Below are positions 52,612 through 60,925 of a DNA stretch of 64,000 nucleotides, piece by piece. Source of the stretch: Luteibacter mycovicinus (lineage in GTDB: Bacteria; Pseudomonadota; Gammaproteobacteria; Xanthomonadales; Rhodanobacteraceae); contig NZ_JQNL01000001.1 in the NCBI RefSeq assembly GCF_000745235.1, forward strand, positions 2,480,001-2,544,000, written 5' to 3'. The position numbers and the translations under genes were made by a program. Position 1 is the stretch's first letter. Each line of letters starts with the position of its first letter. The notes beneath the pieces were generated by a model that was not told the origin of the DNA, did not search any database, and was given only the letters and a program-made list of their open reading frames with translations.

Positions 52612-53898
52612 ATGGAAAAGACGCAAAAGCGTGTGGGTGTGGTCGGCGGCGTCCGCATTCCTTTCTGTCGTAACAACACCGCCTACGCGGATGTCGGCAA
52701 TTTCGGGATGTCGGTGAAGGTGCTCGGCGCGCTGGTCGAGAAGTTCGGCCTGCACGGTGTGGAGCTGGGTGAGGTCGCGATGGGTGCGGTCATCCGGCAC
52801 TCCTCGGACTGGAATCTGGCGCGTGAAGCGCTGCTCTCGTCCGGCCTGGCGCCGACCACTCCGGGTATTACCTCGGCCCGTGCCTGCGGTACCTCGCTGG
52901 ACAACGCCATCCTGATCGCCAACAAGATCGCCACGGGCCAGATCGAAGCGGGCATCGCCGGGGGCTCGGACACCACGAGCGACGTGCCCATCGTCTACGG
53001 GCAGAAGCTGCGCAAGCGTCTGCTGGCGCTCAACCGCGCCAGGACCCTGAAAGAAAAGCTGCAGGTCGCCACGCGCGGCTTCAAGCTCAGGGAGCTCAAG
53101 CCGTCCTTCCCCGGCGTGGCCGAGCTGCGCACCGGCAAGTCCATGGGCGACCACTGCGAGCTGATGGCGAAGGAATGGAAGGTCGGCCGCCTCGAGCAGG
53201 ATCAGCTGGCCCTGGCCAGCCACCAGAAGCTGGGCGCCGCTTACGACGCCGGCCTGTTCGACGATCTGGTCGTGCCCTTCCGCGGTCTGAAGCGCGACGG
53301 CTTTCTGCGTCCGGACTCCACGCTGGAAAAGCTCGGCTCGCTGAAGCCCGCCTTCGACCGGACGTCGGGTCAGGGCACGCTGACCGCCGGCAACTCCACC
53401 GGCCTGTCCGACGGCGCCGCCGCCGTGCTGCTGGCCAGCGACGAGTGGGCCGCCGCGCGTGGCCTCAGCATCCAGGCGTATTTCACCCATTCCGAGGTCT
53501 CGGCCGTGGATTTCGTCCACGGCGAAGGCCTGCTGATGGCGCCGACGGTGGCCGTGCCGCGCATGCTCAGGCGTGCGGGCCTGACCTTGCAGGATTTCGA
53601 CTTCTACGAAATCCACGAGGCGTTCGCCGCCCAGGTGTTGTGCACATTGCGTGCATGGGAAAACGACGACTATTGCCGTAACCGGCTGGGCCTCGAGGGT
53701 CCGCTGGGATCGATCGACCCCGCAAAACTCAACGTCAACGGTTCCAGTCTCGCGTCCGGTCACCCGTTCGCGGCCACGGGTGCGCGCATCGTCGCCACGC
53801 TGGCGAAAATGCTGGAGCAGAAGGGCTCGGGCCGTGGCCTGATCTCGATCTGCACCGCGGGCGGCATGGGTGTGACGGCGATCCTCGAACGCCCCTGA
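52612..53898 (+). CDS. fadI: Acetyl-CoA acyltransferase (FadI-like thiolase)
   Basis: A 428-residue thiolase that cleaves 3-ketoacyl-CoA. The nucleophile Cys is in SARACGTSLDNAI; the other active-site blocks are FYEIHEAFAAQVL, NVNGSSLASGHPFAATGARI and CTAGGMGVTA. Length and sequence fit FadI of the anaerobic-type fatty-acid oxidation complex. Its usual partner fadJ is not adjacent. It starts at 52612 with no strong ribosome site. Confidence 0.87.
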   Translation: MEKTQKRVGVVGGVRIPFCRNNTAYADVGNFGMSVKVLGALVEKFGLHGVELGEVAMGAVIRHSSDWNLAREALLSSGLAPTTPGITSARACGTSLDNAILIANKIATGQIEAGIAGGSDTTSDVPIVYGQKLRKRLLALNRARTLKEKLQVATRGFKLRELKPSFPGVAELRTGKSMGDHCELMAKEWKVGRLEQDQLALASHQKLGAAYDAGLFDDLVVPFRGLKRDGFLRPDSTLEKLGSLKPAFDRTSGQGTLTAGNSTGLSDGAAAVLLASDEWAAARGLSIQAYFTHSEVSAVDFVHGEGLLMAPTVAVPRMLRRAGLTLQDFDFYEIHEAFAAQVLCTLRAWENDDYCRNRLGLEGPLGSIDPAKLNVNGSSLASGHPFAATGARIVATLAKMLEQKGSGRGLISICTAGGMGVTAILERP

Positions 53899-53916
53899 TC
53901 CTGCTCCAGAGTCCGC

Positions 53917-54444
53917 ATGTTCGCACTTCGCACCAGTACTTCCCTCAGTGCCCTTGGGCTCGTGCTCGGCATCGCCGGTACGAGCTGGCTCACCGCGCTC
54001 ACGTACGAGCGCGCGCCCGCCACACGACCGTTCGCCGAAGTGGTGATGCCCGAAGCCATGCCCTTGTCGTCCAGGCCGGTCGCCAGGCCCCGCGCGCGGC
54101 CGGAGTCCGTCGCGGCGGTGAGCCGCCCGGCGCCGATGCCGCCACGCGTCGCCGCCACGCCACGCCATGTGCCCGAAGCGCTGGTGCCGGTCTATACGCC
54201 GTCGCCGCGTTATCCGATGTCGGCGCTGCGCGCCAATCGCGAAGGCCAGGTCATCCTCAGTGTGACCGTCACGCCCGAGGGCGATGTCGCCGAGGTGTCC
54301 GTGGGGCGTTCCAGCGGCGACATGGATCTGGACCATGCGGCCGAAGAAGCCGTGCGCAACTGGCGCTTCGCCAGTGCGGAGAACCGTGCCCCGCGCTACA
54401 CCGCCGACCTCCCGGTCCGTTTCGAGCTCACCCGCCCTTACTGA
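53917..54444 (+). CDS. TonB-family energy-transducer protein
   Basis: A 175-residue protein with an N-terminal membrane anchor (SALGLVLGIAGTSWLTALTY), a Pro/Arg/Ala-rich linker (about 40-90) and a C-terminal TonB domain (YPMSALRANREGQVILSVTV, AEEAVRNWRFASAENRAPRY). It should span the periplasm to energise an outer-membrane receptor, or act as a TonB-like periplasmic protein. No ExbBD genes are nearby. It starts 18 bases after the thiolase stop. Confidence 0.85.
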   Translation: MFALRTSTSLSALGLVLGIAGTSWLTALTYERAPATRPFAEVVMPEAMPLSSRPVARPRARPESVAAVSRPAPMPPRVAATPRHVPEALVPVYTPSPRYPMSALRANREGQVILSVTVTPEGDVAEVSVGRSSGDMDLDHAAEEAVRNWRFASAENRAPRYTADLPVRFELTRPY

Positions 54445-54447
54445 GCG

Positions 54448-56400
54448 TCAGAGAATGCCCGAGGCGGATGAGCCGAAGGCGGTGATCATGCGCGTGTAGA
54501 TCAGCTTGAGCGACACGTCCACTTCCGGGAAGTCGCCGACCGGCTCGTAGCATTCGAAGAACTTCGGGTCGGTCCAGCGCATCGGAATGCAGCCGGGCTT
54601 GAGCTCATAGCTCGTGGCATAGCGGAACGGCCACAGGTCGAAGAACGGCAGCCGTTCCGAGACGTCGCCGATGAACTCGTTGACCGACGACAGTACGGGG
54701 ATCTTCTTCTCCCTCGGTCCGATGACCCAGGCATTTTCCGGGCGGGTGTCCTGCATGATCGAGTCACGCAGGCGATCCGAAAAGCGCTTGTCGTACACGA
54801 TGACGCCGGACTCGGTGTTGTAGTGGTCGGAGCGTGGATCGAAGTTGTGCGTGCCGACCATGGCGAACGTGTCGTCCACCACGATCGACTTGGCATGCAG
54901 GCCGAAGCGCACGCCCTGCGTGAGCAGGGGTGCCGGACGAGTGCGCGGTCCCTGACGTACGCGGCGGCCGCCAAGGGCCATGAATCCCGTGGATTCCGAC
55001 GGTGGGCCCGCCGGCACCAGCCGGTTGCCGGCACGACGTCCGGTCTTGCTGGCGCCGCTGCCGCTCCCCGAGCCGGTGAGCAGCGGCGGCGTGACCACGT
55101 CATTGCTCTGACCTTCGAGGGCGTCGGGATCCCCGTTTGCCGGGCGCGGCTTCATCTCGTAGATCTCGAAGCCGTAGTCGGTGAGATAGCGTTTGCGGTG
55201 CTTATAGGACATCGCATACACCGCGAAGGCGTCCGTCGAGGCCAGCGAGTTGGTCGACACGACGACGCGCGGCGGGACCGGCTTCCGATGCAGCCCGCTG
55301 AAGATCTTCTTCGCCGGCTTGCTCATCACCAGATAGGGCGTCTGCAGGATCACTTCGCTCCTGGCGTTACGCACCAGGCCCATGATGTGCCGGGTGAGCG
55401 CGCGGGCTTCACGGCGTTTGGGCTCGTCGGTCTTGCCTGGCAGGTCCGACAGGTACTCCACCCGGTTCATGCGCAGGGTTTCGCGCTGGATCCGGTCGGC
55501 GATCCAGTCCGGACTCTCGGCGTCCGCCACCATGGTGGCGACACGTTCCGGGTTTTCGTACTGCGGCGTCGTCCAGTGGCGCGGGTCGTCGGTGTCGCGA
55601 ACCAGCTCCTTGTTCACGTCGCGCAGGTGGGTCAGGCGCACGGCGCGCTTGTGGTTCCAGAACTGCTCGAAGCTGGCGCCCATGGCCTTCGCGGCCGGGC
55701 CACCGATCATCACGTCGCGGTCGACGTAGTCGAAGGTGCCGTCCCAGTCGAAGTAACGGTCTTCGTAGTTGCGCCCGCCCGTGATGCCGATCAGATCGTC
55801 GACCACGATCAGCTTGTTGTGCATCCGCTGGTTGAACTTGAAGAAGCAGCAGATGATGCCCGCCGCGAACTCCAGCGGCGGCGTACGCGCGCTGTGGAAG
55901 GTCGGATTGTAGAGGCGGATCTCCATGTGATCGCTGGCGCGCGCCAGCCCCGCCAGCAGGCCGGCGTCGCGAAAGGAGAACAACTGGTCGGCGAGGATCC
56001 GCACGCGCACACCGCGGCGCGCGGCCTGAACCAGTTCGTCCAGGACCAGCTTGCCCGCGTCGTCCTGCTCCCAGATATAGGTCTGCACGTCGATGGTCCG
56101 CTTCGCGGCGCGAATCAGATTGATCCTCGCCGCCATGGCGGTTTCGCCGTCTTCCAGCAGCGTGGCCACGTGCACCGGGCGCGCGTCGGTCGAGGCGGCG
56201 TCGGCTTCCACGGCGGCATCGAGCAGCGCCGAGGGCTGGGCGCAGTGGTCCGCCCGCGTGCAATTGCTCTGCCGGTCCACGGTCAGCGTGACCACGGCAT
56301 CGGCCTTCCGGATGCGCTGCGTGGACAGCGAACAGCCGGTGGCAGCCAGGATGGCGGCAAGGAGTAAGAACAATCGGAGGTGGCGCATGGCGGGGATCAT
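54448..56400 (-). CDS. Phospholipase D-family protein (cardiolipin synthase ClsC-like)
   Basis: A 650-residue lipoprotein-type enzyme with signal and lipobox (LFLLLAAILAATGC) and two HKD motifs: MHNKLIVVDDLIGITGGRNY and LHAKSIVVDDTFAMVGTHNF. This is the ClsC-like/YmdC plan: a phosphatidyl transferase or phospholipase at the cell envelope. A second possible start at 56388 puts the signal peptide at the N-terminus. A Gly/Ser-rich insertion (about 455-500) is longer than usual. It converges on the TonB-family gene with 3 bases between stops. Confidence 0.88.
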   Translation of the reverse strand: MIPAMRHLRLFLLLAAILAATGCSLSTQRIRKADAVVTLTVDRQSNCTRADHCAQPSALLDAAVEADAASTDARPVHVATLLEDGETAMAARINLIRAAKRTIDVQTYIWEQDDAGKLVLDELVQAARRGVRVRILADQLFSFRDAGLLAGLARASDHMEIRLYNPTFHSARTPPLEFAAGIICCFFKFNQRMHNKLIVVDDLIGITGGRNYEDRYFDWDGTFDYVDRDVMIGGPAAKAMGASFEQFWNHKRAVRLTHLRDVNKELVRDTDDPRHWTTPQYENPERVATMVADAESPDWIADRIQRETLRMNRVEYLSDLPGKTDEPKRREARALTRHIMGLVRNARSEVILQTPYLVMSKPAKKIFSGLHRKPVPPRVVVSTNSLASTDAFAVYAMSYKHRKRYLTDYGFEIYEMKPRPANGDPDALEGQSNDVVTPPLLTGSGSGSGASKTGRRAGNRLVPAGPPSESTGFMALGGRRVRQGPRTRPAPLLTQGVRFGLHAKSIVVDDTFAMVGTHNFDPRSDHYNTESGVIVYDKRFSDRLRDSIMQDTRPENAWVIGPREKKIPVLSSVNEFIGDVSERLPFFDLWPFRYATSYELKPGCIPMRWTDPKFFECYEPVGDFPEVDVSLKLIYTRMITAFGSSASGIL

Positions 56401-56433
56401 AGGCGACCCACGCCAACGTCACGTGAGTTTTCG

Positions 56434-56991
56434 TCAGGGATGGTCGAGGACGATGGCCATGCCGAGGTTCACGCGGTCCGAAAGGGCCCCACGGCGGCCC
56501 CGCATCTCGAAATCCGTACGGTCGATCGTGCCCTGCAGCTGAAGCACGCAACCGGCCAGCGCGTCGGCCGGGCAGCGGGTGGCCTGCAGGTGAAAGGTTT
56601 CGTCCCGGGTGACCCCGCGCATGGTCAGCTTGCCTTTGATCTCGCCGCCGCGGCTGATGAGTTCGAGGGGCAGCGGGTCGGACGTGAACAGGATCTGCGG
56701 GTAGTGCACCGAGTCGAAGAATTCCGGCGCCAGCACCCAGCGGCGCAGGCGGGCCGATTCCATGCGGATGCTTTCGGTGTCGAGCACGGCGCGCACGACG
56801 GCCGTGCGCGCTTCGCGGTCGATGGACAGGTCGCCGCGGATGCCCTCGAAGCTACCGGAGACGGTACTCACCCACAGCAGGCGAACGGCGAACTCGGCCC
56901 GCGAACGGGTCGGGTCGATCCGCAGGTCGGCGGCCGAAGCCGAAGCCGCCGACAGGAGCAAGGCGATCGCCCACAACAGGTGACGCATCAA
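56434..56991 (-). CDS. YceI-family periplasmic protein
   Basis: A 185-residue exported protein with signal peptide (RHLLWAIALLLSAASASA) and the YceI lipocalin-like barrel: DPTRSRAEFAVRLLWVSTVS, GEIKGKLTMRGVTRDETFHL and TDFEMRGRRGALSDRVNLGM. The family binds isoprenoid-type lipids such as polyprenyl chains; the natural ligand here is unknown. It follows the SixA gene by 8 bases on the same strand, so they probably share a transcript. Confidence 0.87.
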   Translation of the reverse strand: MMRHLLWAIALLLSAASASAADLRIDPTRSRAEFAVRLLWVSTVSGSFEGIRGDLSIDREARTAVVRAVLDTESIRMESARLRRWVLAPEFFDSVHYPQILFTSDPLPLELISRGGEIKGKLTMRGVTRDETFHLQATRCPADALAGCVLQLQGTIDRTDFEMRGRRGALSDRVNLGMAIVLDHP

Positions 56992-56999
56992 CGGGGGAC

Positions 57000-57467
57000 T
57001 CAGTTGGGAGGTGACCAGAATGTCTCGAGTTTGGCCTTGCCCGGCCCCAGCTCGCCCGTGAAGACGAGTCGTGCCATGCCACCCGGCGGCATGCCGCGGT
57101 AATCCTCGGACCGTCCTTCGACAAGGAAAGCGACCAGTTGTTCAATGCCGGGGTTGTGTCCCACCAGCACGATGCGTTCCGCGTCCGACTGCGTGTCGAG
57201 CACGTCGAACAGATCGCCGGGCGTGGCGTCGTAGATTTCCGGTACGTAAGTGGGCTCGACCTGGCCTAGGGCCAGCGCGGCGGTCTCTTTGGTGCGCTCC
57301 GCGGGGGAACACAGGATGCGGTCGTATTTCACGCCATGGCTGGAGAGCCATTCGCCGGCCGCGCGGGCTTCGTTGCGGCCGTGTTCGGTGAGTTTTCGCT
57401 CGCGGTCGTCTTTGCCGTCATGGCCGGGCTCTGCCTCGGCATGGCGCAACAGGATGAGTTCGTGCAT
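57000..57467 (-). CDS. sixA: Phosphohistidine phosphatase SixA
   Basis: A 155-residue histidine phosphatase-fold protein with the catalytic RHG-type motif LILLRHAEAEPGHDGKDDRE and the second His in VLVGHNPGIEQLV. E. coli SixA dephosphorylates His residues of phosphotransfer proteins. It is followed 8 bases later by the YceI gene on the same strand; the gene before it on that strand is ParA-like. Confidence 0.9.
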   Translation of the reverse strand: MHELILLRHAEAEPGHDGKDDRERKLTEHGRNEARAAGEWLSSHGVKYDRILCSPAERTKETAALALGQVEPTYVPEIYDATPGDLFDVLDTQSDAERIVLVGHNPGIEQLVAFLVEGRSEDYRGMPPGGMARLVFTGELGPGKAKLETFWSPPN

Positions 57468-57526
57468 GGGTACCGTCCTCCGCTAGGCCACGTATCGTGG
57501 CGGGTCATGACGCGTCCCACGTCGGC

Positions 57527-58159
57527 TCAGGTGCTTCGTTTGATCCAGCGAAGCAGTTTTCCCCAGTCGTCCTGGTGTCCGCGTACGTTTTCCGAGTGGT
57601 AATCGAAGATGCCCTTACCGAGCGCCGTGAGCAAGACGTACGCTTGTGAGTCGCGAAGTTCCGCGACGACGGGAAAGGGCGCGCGCTCGCCAAGTTCGGC
57701 GATGGCGGCCTGGCTGGCGTTGGTCCACGGCTTGAGCCGGTTGCCGACCAGGCCGACCGGCAGCTTGCCGCGCTTCACGCGCGGGATGCCGCGCAGCACG
57801 GTAAGAAAATCGAGTGTGGCGTCGAGATCGAAGTGCGAGGGAAGTACCGGCACGAGGATGACGTCCACCTTCTCCAGATAGGGCTCGAGGTCTTTTTCGT
57901 CGACGCCGGCGGGCGTGTCGACGATCACCCGCTGCACGTCGCCCGGCAGGCGGTCGAAGGCCTTGCGACTGCCCTCGATGGCGGTGACGGCGGGAACGTT
58001 CTCGGGACGACGGCCTGCCCAGCGCAGGCTGGAATGCTGGCGATCCGCATCGATGATCGCCGTCTGCTTGCCGGACTGGACCCAGTGGGTCGCGAGCTGG
58101 GTGACCAGCGTCGTCTTTCCGCAACCACCCTTGCTGCTTGCCACGAGCGTCGTAAGCAT
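57527..58159 (-). CDS. ParA/MinD-like ATPase
   Basis: A 210-residue ATPase of the ParA superfamily with the deviant Walker A SSKGGCGKTTLVTQLATHW, Walker A' type DADRQHSSLRWA and RVIVDTPAGVDEKDL as Walker B. No ParB gene or parS site is nearby, so chromosome or plasmid partition is unlikely; orphan members position protein complexes or regulate other processes. The position upstream of sixA on the same strand gives no functional clue. Confidence 0.88.
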   Translation of the reverse strand: MLTTLVASSKGGCGKTTLVTQLATHWVQSGKQTAIIDADRQHSSLRWAGRRPENVPAVTAIEGSRKAFDRLPGDVQRVIVDTPAGVDEKDLEPYLEKVDVILVPVLPSHFDLDATLDFLTVLRGIPRVKRGKLPVGLVGNRLKPWTNASQAAIAELGERAPFPVVAELRDSQAYVLLTALGKGIFDYHSENVRGHQDDWGKLLRWIKRST

Positions 58160-58194
58160 CCGCGAGCACCTGCCATAGGAGTGGTTCTAGCCTA

Positions 58195-58392
58195 TCAGAA
58201 CAGTTTGGTACGAACCTTCGGCATGACCACGAGAATGAGGGTGGCGACAGGGCCGAGAAACAGCGAGAGGAACCACCAGAGCAGGCCGCCGCGATTCTTG
58301 CCCTGGGCCAGCCCTGCGTTGATCAGCGACAGCGTACCCCAGCCTACGAAGAAGCCGGCGCGCGCGTCGTTAAAAAGTGCGAATTGATCCAT
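58195..58392 (-). CDS. Small membrane protein
   Basis: A 65-residue protein with a strongly hydrophobic helix pair: FFVGWGTLSLINAGLA near the N-terminus and GLLWWFLSLFLGPVATLILV near the C-terminus. AGGAG lies 8 bases before the ATG at 58392, supporting a real gene. It resembles short YqaE/DUF-type antiterminator-like membrane proteins but I cannot name a family. It is on the same strand as, and 35 bases before, the ParA-like gene. Confidence 0.7.
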   Translation of the reverse strand: MDQFALFNDARAGFFVGWGTLSLINAGLAQGKNRGGLLWWFLSLFLGPVATLILVVMPKVRTKLF

Positions 58393-58566
58393 CGTAAACT
58401 CCTGTTCTGTCGCAGGATTGTGTCGCTGCCATGCTCGATGTCGAGTCGGCGATCCCCACATTGGATGTCGATGGTAACAATGTCCGCCGTCGATGACCCC
58501 GGGACGGCGCAGGCTGCGTTCATGGTTGAACCGTATTCTTGTCGTTTTATTTCATGGAGATGGCTG

Positions 58567-59610
58567 ATGCGCGGATATCGCGTGCTGACCCTGGCCCTTG
58601 CGGGTCTGCTCTCGATGCCGGCCTTTGCCGCCACGCCCTGGGCCGGTGCCCAGGGTCCGGCGAAGGGGCCGCTCAAGGCGCCGGTGGCGCAGAAGGACCA
58701 GACCAAGGCCCTGCTGCAGTTCCAGAAAGATCTGGCCAGCGTCCTGGCGCTGCGCACCGAAGCCGAGCCGCTGCTGGGCGCCGCGCTGCTGGCGCGCCCG
58801 CTGGCCAATCCGCCCGAGGTGCTGAGCTACCACGCCCTTCTCGAGCGTGCGTCGCGCAATGCCGACGCGGGCCCGGCGGTCACCTGGGCCTCGCTGGCCG
58901 ACTGTGACGCCAAGGCGGGCGCCTGCCCGAACGCGGAGGCCCTGGCCACGCTGCAGAAGCAGGCGCCGGACAACGCGGCCGTCTGGTTGCTCAAGCTGGG
59001 CGTCGACGACCATAACGGTGCCGGCAAGGACACGCGCAGCGATCTCGCCCGCGCCGCCAACGCCCGGCTTTACGACGACTACCTCGGTTCCAGCCTCAAG
59101 GCGCTGGCCAACTCGGTCAGCCAGCTGCCGCCACCGCCGGACACCTTCAATCCGCTGCAGGGCGCGGGGGCGGCAGGCGTGCAGATGGTCATCGTCTTCG
59201 GTCTGGCCAGCGCGCAGCCGATGCCTGGGTTCCAGGTCACCGCGAAGTACTGCGAAGACAACAAGAGCGATGCCGGCGTGGTGGGCGACTGCCTGAAGCT
59301 CGCGAAGGTTCTGGAGTGGGGCAGCAGTCCGCTCGGTCGTTCGCTGGGCCTGCATCTGCGTGAAACCCTGTCCACCGACACCGCCGAGCAGCAGTCCGCG
59401 AAGACCGCTCGCATGAACCTGGTCTGGCAGATGCAGCGCTTCGCGCAGCTCAACGTCCAGGCCCAGGGTGACAAGGTGACGGCGCAGAAGCTGCTGTCGC
59501 TGGCGCGCAGCGGCGGCACCGAGATGAGCGTGGTGCTGGCTTCGCTGCGTGCTTACGGTATGCCGGCGGAAGCCCCGGCAGGATGGGAGCCGGCTAAGGT
59601 CGAGCAATAG
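58567..59610 (+). CDS. Exported protein of unknown function
   Basis: A 347-residue protein with signal peptide (VLTLALAGLLSMPAFAA) and an alpha-helical mature part without a recognised domain. It includes LLQFQKDLASVLALRTEAEP, LADCDAKAGACPNAEALATL (two Cys) and a long helical region ending at the stop. The pattern recalls TPR-like helical arrays. GGAG lies 10 bases upstream of the ATG at 58567; the open frame extends further 5' without a signal. A strong terminator follows. Confidence 0.72.
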   Translation: MRGYRVLTLALAGLLSMPAFAATPWAGAQGPAKGPLKAPVAQKDQTKALLQFQKDLASVLALRTEAEPLLGAALLARPLANPPEVLSYHALLERASRNADAGPAVTWASLADCDAKAGACPNAEALATLQKQAPDNAAVWLLKLGVDDHNGAGKDTRSDLARAANARLYDDYLGSSLKALANSVSQLPPPPDTFNPLQGAGAAGVQMVIVFGLASAQPMPGFQVTAKYCEDNKSDAGVVGDCLKLAKVLEWGSSPLGRSLGLHLRETLSTDTAEQQSAKTARMNLVWQMQRFAQLNVQAQGDKVTAQKLLSLARSGGTEMSVVLASLRAYGMPAEAPAGWEPAKVEQ

Positions 59611-59629
59611 GCCTGTCTGAATTGAGCCA

Positions 59630-59663
59630 AAAAAAACGGGCGCCCATGGGCGCCCGTTTTTTT
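59630..59663. terminator. Bidirectional rho-independent terminator
   Basis: A run of seven or more A, the stem CGGGCGCC-CATG-GGCGCCCG and seven T form a perfect palindrome between the convergent exported-protein gene and speE. Confidence 0.95.
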
Positions 59664-59673
59664 ATTGAACCGC

Positions 59674-59733
59674 CTGTAGGAGCGCGCCCTGCGCGCGAAT
59701 CCCTTACATCGCGCGCAGGGCGCGCTCTTACAG
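59674..59733. repeat. REP-like imperfect palindrome
   Basis: Two arms of about 25 bases (CTGTAGGAGCGCGCCCTGCG at 59674 onward and its near-reverse complement ending at 59733) are separated by ten bases. One mismatch lies in the outer stem. The GTAGGAGCGCGCCCTGCGCGCGA type is a common extragenic palindrome in this order and in Pseudomonas. It lies between convergent genes. No other copy is visible in the window. Confidence 0.85.
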
Positions 59734-59739
59734 ATGCGG

Positions 59740-60597
59740 TCAGTCGCCCAGTTCGGTCCGCATGAACTCGGGCTGCGCCAGCGCACCCTTGTGGATTTCA
59801 GCGTTGTAGTACTTCGTCGGGAAGCCCTTGCTGATGGCGCCGCGCTCGCGGAAACCGGACAGGTCGCCATCCTTGCGCGCCATGGTGCAGCTCCACCAGC
59901 CGGTGGGGTAGCACGGCTGCGGGAAGGGCAGGGTACGCACGGCCTTGAAGCCCGAGGTGCGCATGGCCGAACGCATGGCCTTGATCAGCTCGATGTGGGC
60001 CAGCGGGGATTCCGACTGCTGCACGAGGATGCCGCCGTGGCGCAGGGCCTTGTAGCAGCTGGCGTAGAAGGCGGCGTTGAACAGACCTTCGGCCGGACCC
60101 ACCGGGTCGGTCGAGTCGACGATGATCAGGTCGATGGACTCCGGATCCGCCTCGGCCATGTACTTGATGCCGTCGATGAAGAGCAGTTCGGCGCGCGGGT
60201 CGTTGTTGGCGTCGCACAGTTCCGGGAAGTACTGCTCGGCAAGGCGGGTGACGCGCTCGTCGATCTCCACCTGGGTGGCCTTCTCGACTTCCTCGTGCTT
60301 GAGCACTTCGCGCAGGGTGCCGCAGTCGCCGCCACCGATGATGACGACACGCTTGGCACGGGCGTGGGTGAACAGCGCCGGATGGGTCATCATTTCGTGG
60401 TACAGGAAGTTGTCGCGGCTGGTCAGCATGACGCAGCCGTCGATCACCATGAGATTGCCCCAGTCGGTGGTCTGGTAGATCTCGATGGTCTGGAATTCGG
60501 TCTTCTCGGCGTGCAGCAGGCGCTCGACACGGAAACCGATGGATGAGCCGGAGGCCTGGTGGGCTTCGGTAAACCAGCTGAGCTGCTGTTGCGACAT
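59740..60597 (-). CDS. speE: Spermidine synthase
   Basis: A 285-residue polyamine aminopropyltransferase (E. coli SpeE has 288) that transfers an aminopropyl group from decarboxylated SAM to putrescine. Motifs are VVIIGGGDCGTLREVLKHEE for cofactor binding, DLIIVDSTDPVGPAEGLF with the catalytic Asp, and the QSESP block. The ATG at 60597 begins the homologous MSQQQLSWFTEAHQ; a longer frame has none. It is divergent from speA, so putrescine-pathway enzymes are grouped here. Confidence 0.96.
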   Translation of the reverse strand: MSQQQLSWFTEAHQASGSSIGFRVERLLHAEKTEFQTIEIYQTTDWGNLMVIDGCVMLTSRDNFLYHEMMTHPALFTHARAKRVVIIGGGDCGTLREVLKHEEVEKATQVEIDERVTRLAEQYFPELCDANNDPRAELLFIDGIKYMAEADPESIDLIIVDSTDPVGPAEGLFNAAFYASCYKALRHGGILVQQSESPLAHIELIKAMRSAMRTSGFKAVRTLPFPQPCYPTGWWSCTMARKDGDLSGFRERGAISKGFPTKYYNAEIHKGALAQPEFMRTELGD

Positions 60598-60925
60598 GAC
60601 TCGGATCCTGAAAAGAGGTAAGGGACCAAACACGGGATTGTACCGGCTCCGGGTCCGGAATCGGCCAAGTCCTTGCCCTGGCACAAATGTGGGTCGTCCC
60701 TGACGGCAATGTTGCCCCGGGCGGGGCGATACACGGATGTCATCCGTCGCCGCTACAATACGCGGTCTGCCCCGTCTCCCCGGACGGCGCAGACCCTGTC
60801 TGGTCGGCCCCGCGGCGTGCGAGGCTCCCGGTCGCCAGACTCGCTTCAGGTCAAAGTTCGCCGCTGCGACTGTTCCGCGCCCCCCACGGGGACACGACAC
60901 AATCACGAGGGAGATCGTCGCCACC
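60598..60925. promoter_or_regulatory. speE/speA divergent intergenic region (328 bases)
   Basis: This region must carry the promoters of both divergent polyamine genes. A TACAAT hexamer at 60754-60759 is a possible speA -10 element, with no clear -35 at the right distance. If used, it leaves a speA leader of about 160 bases. A GAGGGAG ribosome site lies before the speA ATG. I see no riboswitch I can name and no palindromic operator. Confidence 0.4.

Noticed and set aside
54823..56367. Plus-strand open frame (514 codons) opposite the phospholipase D gene.
   Set aside because: It is Arg/Val/Gly-rich with no recognisable domain, while both HKD motifs support the minus-strand gene.
57527..58159. 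ParA-like ATPase as part of a plasmid or chromosome partition locus.
   Set aside because: No ParB, parS or replication gene lies nearby, and neighbours are ordinary chromosomal genes.
59674..59733. Long hairpin as a riboswitch or small RNA.
   Set aside because: Sequence form and position between convergent genes fit an extragenic palindrome; nothing suggests a ligand-binding structure.
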